The translations under genes were made by a program, and so were the position numbers. A stretch of 7,775 nucleotides of DNA from Patescibacteria group bacterium (GTDB lineage: Bacteria > Patescibacteria > Microgenomatia > Daviesbacterales > UBA10151), in NCBI GenBank assembly GCA_023487645.1, contig JAMDBX010000044.1:1-7775 (forward strand). Reading direction: 5' to 3'. Shown here one piece after another: positions 5,875-7,775 of this stretch (its first letter is position 1; each line of letters begins with the position of its first letter). The notes below the pieces were generated by a model. It was given only the letters and a program-made list of their open reading frames with translations, had not been told where the DNA came from and did no database searches.

Positions 5875-6246
5875 ATGAAAATTATCTTAAAAAAACCAGT
5901 TATAACAGAAAAATCCATGCAAATGGCGGCCTCCGGTCTGTACACATTTTTAATTAACAGAAAAGCCCGGAAACCGGAAGTAGAAAAGGCGGTAAAAGAG
6001 ATGTTTGGTGTTGAGGTAGTAGCTGTTAAAACGGCTAATTTCAAGGATGAGAAAAAATCACAAAGGGCCAAACGTGGGTATTTTGTTATTCCCGGTTTTA
6101 AAAAGACAGTTGTCGAGTTGAAGAAAGGCCAGAAAATAGCTTTATTTGAAACTGAAGAGACTGCCAAAAAAGAAAAAGGGAAAGAAGAGGTTAAAGAGAA
6201 AAAGAGCTTACTTAAAGGAACAAAAGTTAAGATAGAGAGGGAATAA
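5875..6246 (+). CDS. rplW: 50S ribosomal protein L23 with charged C-terminal tail
   Basis: L23 (uL23) sits at the exit of the peptide tunnel and serves as a docking site for trigger factor and SRP. The start KKPVITEKSMQMA (6-18), YTFLINRKARKPEVEKAVKEMFGVEVVAVKT (23-53) and the basic loop FKDEKKSQRAKRGYF (56-70) before PGFKKTVVEL fit the family well. Length is 123 aa against about 95-100; the extra residues from about 98 on are a Lys/Glu-rich tail. AAAGGA (5863-5868) lies 6 nt before the ATG, and the gene starts 2 nt after the rplD stop. Confidence 0.94.
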   Translation: MKIILKKPVITEKSMQMAASGLYTFLINRKARKPEVEKAVKEMFGVEVVAVKTANFKDEKKSQRAKRGYFVIPGFKKTVVELKKGQKIALFETEETAKKEKGKEEVKEKKSLLKGTKVKIERE

Positions 6247-6247
6247 T

Positions 6248-7066
6248 ATGGCTTTAATAGAGTACAAAGAAAAAACAAAAACAAGAAGGTTTGCCTCAAA
6301 ACTGGCGAGGCCAAAGAAAAATAAAAAAGCTCCTAAGGGGTTGCGGGTTATTTTGCCTAAAAAAAGCGGCAGGTCTGGTGGTAAGATTACTGTACGCCAT
6401 CAGGGTGGTCGGCATAAGAGGCAGTACCGGTTAATAGATTTTAAGCGAAATAAATTTGGTGTTGAAGGGGTAGTGGTGGCTTTGGAGTATGATCCAAACA
6501 GGAATGTAGATATTGCCTTAATTAAATATGCGGATGGGGAACAAAGTTATATTTTGGCTCCAAAAGAGCTTAAAGTCGGGGACAAGGTAGGAGCCGGTGA
6601 AAAAGTAGAGATTCGGGTGGGTAATGCCATGAAATTGAAAAATTTACCCATTGGTACGGTGGTTCACAATGTTGAATTGACACCCGGACGCGGTGGTCAA
6701 ATCGGTAGAAGTGCGGGGACGGGCTTGGTGCTTCAAGCCAAGCAACCACCTTTTGCACACTTGAAAATGCCGTCAACTGAGATTAGAATGGTTCCCCTGG
6801 AGTCAATGGCTACGATTGGGGTATTGGGTAACGAAGAGTGGAAAAATGTTAAGTTCGGTAAAGCAGGCAGAGTCAGGCATATGGGTATCAGGCCGACAGT
6901 CAGGGGCACAGCCCAAGATCCCCGCTCCCACCCTCACGGAGGTGGAGAGGCCCGTTCGGGTGTAGGTCGGAAAAAACCAATGACCAAATACGGCCGACCG
7001 GCAGTGGGTAATACCCGTAATAAGAAAAAGCAGTCGAATAAGTTTATTCTTAAAAGAAGGAGATAA
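6248..7066 (+). CDS. rplB: 50S ribosomal protein L2
   Basis: L2 (uL2) is needed for subunit association and peptidyl-transferase activity. The 272 aa are the normal length. Landmarks: SGRSGGKITVRHQGGRHKRQYR (40-61), EYDPNRNVDIALIKYADGEQSYILAP (80-105), G-x-x-x-HNVE at 136-143, PGRGGQIGRSAGT (146-158), and the C-terminal loop VRGTAQDPRSHPHGGGEA (218-235). His228 aligns with the functionally important His229 of E. coli and is kept, together with PHGGGE, but the residues before it (AQDPRS) differ from the common AMNPVD. The C-terminus is strongly basic (KFILKRRR). GAGG (6237-6240) lies 7 nt before the ATG, which follows the rplW stop after a single base. Confidence 0.97.
   Translation: MALIEYKEKTKTRRFASKLARPKKNKKAPKGLRVILPKKSGRSGGKITVRHQGGRHKRQYRLIDFKRNKFGVEGVVVALEYDPNRNVDIALIKYADGEQSYILAPKELKVGDKVGAGEKVEIRVGNAMKLKNLPIGTVVHNVELTPGRGGQIGRSAGTGLVLQAKQPPFAHLKMPSTEIRMVPLESMATIGVLGNEEWKNVKFGKAGRVRHMGIRPTVRGTAQDPRSHPHGGGEARSGVGRKKPMTKYGRPAVGNTRNKKKQSNKFILKRRR
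7057..7063 (+). promoter_or_regulatory. Shine-Dalgarno for rpsS
   Basis: AAGGAGA is formed by the last arginine codons of rplB and lies 9 nt before the rpsS ATG at 7073. It ends just before the rplB stop codon, so terminating ribosomes could hand over directly. Confidence 0.75.
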
Positions 7067-7072
7067 TTTTTA

Positions 7073-7354
7073 ATGGCAAGAAGTTTAAAAAAAGGACCAT
7101 ATATTGATGAAAAGTTAATGAAGAAGGTTATGGTGCAAAAGTCTGGGCAAAAAAGCCCGATTAAGACTTGGGCCCGGTCTTCACAAATTGCTCCTGAATT
7201 TGTGGGACATACATTTATGGTACATAACGGAAGGAATTTTATTTCTGTTTATGTTTCCGAATCAATGGTAGGTCATCGGTTAGGGGAATTTTCTCCTACT
7301 AGGACTTTTAAAGGACATGGAAAGATGACGGATAAATCAACAGCAAAGACATAA
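7073..7354 (+). CDS. rpsS: 30S ribosomal protein S19
   Basis: S19 (uS19) lies in the head of the small subunit and contacts S13 and the A-site finger region. The protein is full length at 93 aa with all the family landmarks: [19 protein letters not shown] (1-19), [32 protein letters not shown] (30-61), and [19 protein letters not shown] (65-83). It has no extension, unlike its L3, L4, L23 and L22 neighbours. It begins 6 nt after the rplB stop with a good ribosome site and is followed after 3 nt by rplV. Confidence 0.97.
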   Translation: MARSLKKGPYIDEKLMKKVMVQKSGQKSPIKTWARSSQIAPEFVGHTFMVHNGRNFISVYVSESMVGHRLGEFSPTRTFKGHGKMTDKSTAKT

Positions 7355-7357
7355 TAT

Positions 7358-7756
7358 ATGGAAGTACAGACAATACAAAAAAATATACATACATCAACCA
7401 GGAAGTTACAACTGGTTTCCCAGATGGTGCGTCAAATGAAGCCGCTGCAAGCGTTGCATACTTTAGGGTTTGTCAACAAAGCAGCTGCTCAACCATTATC
7501 AAAAGCTTTGCAAACGGCAATAGCTAATGCTAAACAAAAAAATTTGAATGAAGAAAATTTAATTTTTAAGAAATTGGAGATTAATGAGGGTCCGAAAATG
7601 CGCCGTTTCCGGGCCGGTTCAAGAGGTCGGGCTAAAATGTATAAAAAAAGGTTGAGCCATATAAAGATAGTTCTGAGTGATGAGGTGGAAGAAGTCAAAA
7701 GTAAAAGTAAAAATTTAAAAAATAAAGACCAAATAAAAAAAGGAGAAAGTGCATAG
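7358..7756 (+). CDS. rplV: 50S ribosomal protein L22 with Lys-rich C-terminal tail
   Basis: L22 (uL22) spans the large subunit, and its beta hairpin lines the exit tunnel. The order after rpsS, the STRKLQLVSQMVRQM helix (13-27; SPRKARLV in common L22), AAAQPLSKALQTAIANA (42-58) and the hairpin KMRRFRAGSRGRAKMYKKRLSHIKIVL (80-106) identify it. The N-terminal part is quite divergent. The family is about 110 aa; here residues from about 108 on form a Lys/Glu-rich tail giving 132 aa. No Shine-Dalgarno precedes the ATG, which lies 3 nt after the rpsS stop, so reinitiation by ribosomes finishing rpsS is likely. The gene is complete, ending at TAG 19 bases before the window edge. Confidence 0.92.
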   Translation: MEVQTIQKNIHTSTRKLQLVSQMVRQMKPLQALHTLGFVNKAAAQPLSKALQTAIANAKQKNLNEENLIFKKLEINEGPKMRRFRAGSRGRAKMYKKRLSHIKIVLSDEVEEVKSKSKNLKNKDQIKKGESA

Positions 7757-7775
7757 AGAAATATACTCTATACTT
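7740..7775 (+). promoter_or_regulatory. Shine-Dalgarno-like run and small inverted repeat after rplV
   Basis: AAGGAGA (7740-7746) lies in the last codons of rplV and could serve the next gene, expected to be rpsC. No suitable start follows inside the window: the only candidate, GTG at 7749, is too close and gives a sequence unlike S3. ATAGAG (7753-7758) and CTCTAT (7766-7771) form a 6-bp stem around AAATATA across the rplV stop. Whether a T-tract follows cannot be seen. Confidence 0.3.

Noticed and set aside
5787..6314. 175-codon open frame on the minus strand across rplD, rplW and the start of rplB
   Set aside because: It lies opposite well-identified ribosomal genes and reads as Phe/Leu/Ser-rich sequence expected from antisense of Lys/Glu-rich codons, with no family resemblance.
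7749..7775. rpsC starting at GTG 7749
   Set aside because: The start is only 2 nt from the Shine-Dalgarno-like run, and the encoded residues (VHREIYSIL) do not resemble the MGQKVHPIG-type start of S3.

Overview
The window reads as a piece of a bacterial genome, most likely from the Candidate Phyla Radiation (Patescibacteria, perhaps a Microgenomates-type lineage). The basis is the style of the ribosomal proteins: Lys/Glu-rich tails on L3, L4, L23 and L22, an L2 whose conserved peptidyl-transferase-side loop reads AQDPRSHPHGGGEA instead of the usual MNPVDHPHGGGEG, and very compact A+T-rich genes. The lineage is inferred from remembered family sequences, not from a search. All ten genes lie on the + strand. 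They end in TAA or TAG only, and all read through at full length in the standard code.

Region 1 (1-1577): a stand-alone Hsp70/actin-fold ATPase resembling E. coli YegD. It has the nucleotide-binding domain but no DnaK-type substrate-binding domain, and a near-ideal Shine-Dalgarno fixes its start at 79. It is followed by a perfect 13-bp hairpin whose T-tract lies on the opposite strand.

Region 2 (1578-4142): a three-gene ABC-2 exporter operon with two different membrane subunits (COG4587-like, then COG3694-like) and their ATPase (COG4586-like). The genes overlap or nearly abut and lack clear Shine-Dalgarno sequences, so translational coupling is likely. The substrate cannot be read from the sequence. 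The ATPase has Asn where the Q-loop glutamine is expected.

Region 3 (4143-4362): a 220-bp gap that is the most interesting stretch. It holds a good extended -10 promoter candidate, a long imperfect stem, two related hairpin-core repeats sharing GCCGAAGGA, and a textbook intrinsic terminator whose T-tract ends only 12 nt before the rplC start codon. Any transcript that reaches the ribosomal genes must pass this terminator, so it looks like an attenuator or readthrough-controlled leader.

Region 4 (4363-7775): the S10-type ribosomal protein operon in canonical order, rplC-rplD-rplW-rplB-rpsS-rplV, with overlaps or gaps of a few bases. rpsJ, which normally precedes rplC, is absent; the exporter ATPase occupies that side. 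The window ends just after rplV, before the expected rpsC. I found no tRNA, rRNA, CRISPR or insertion sequence.
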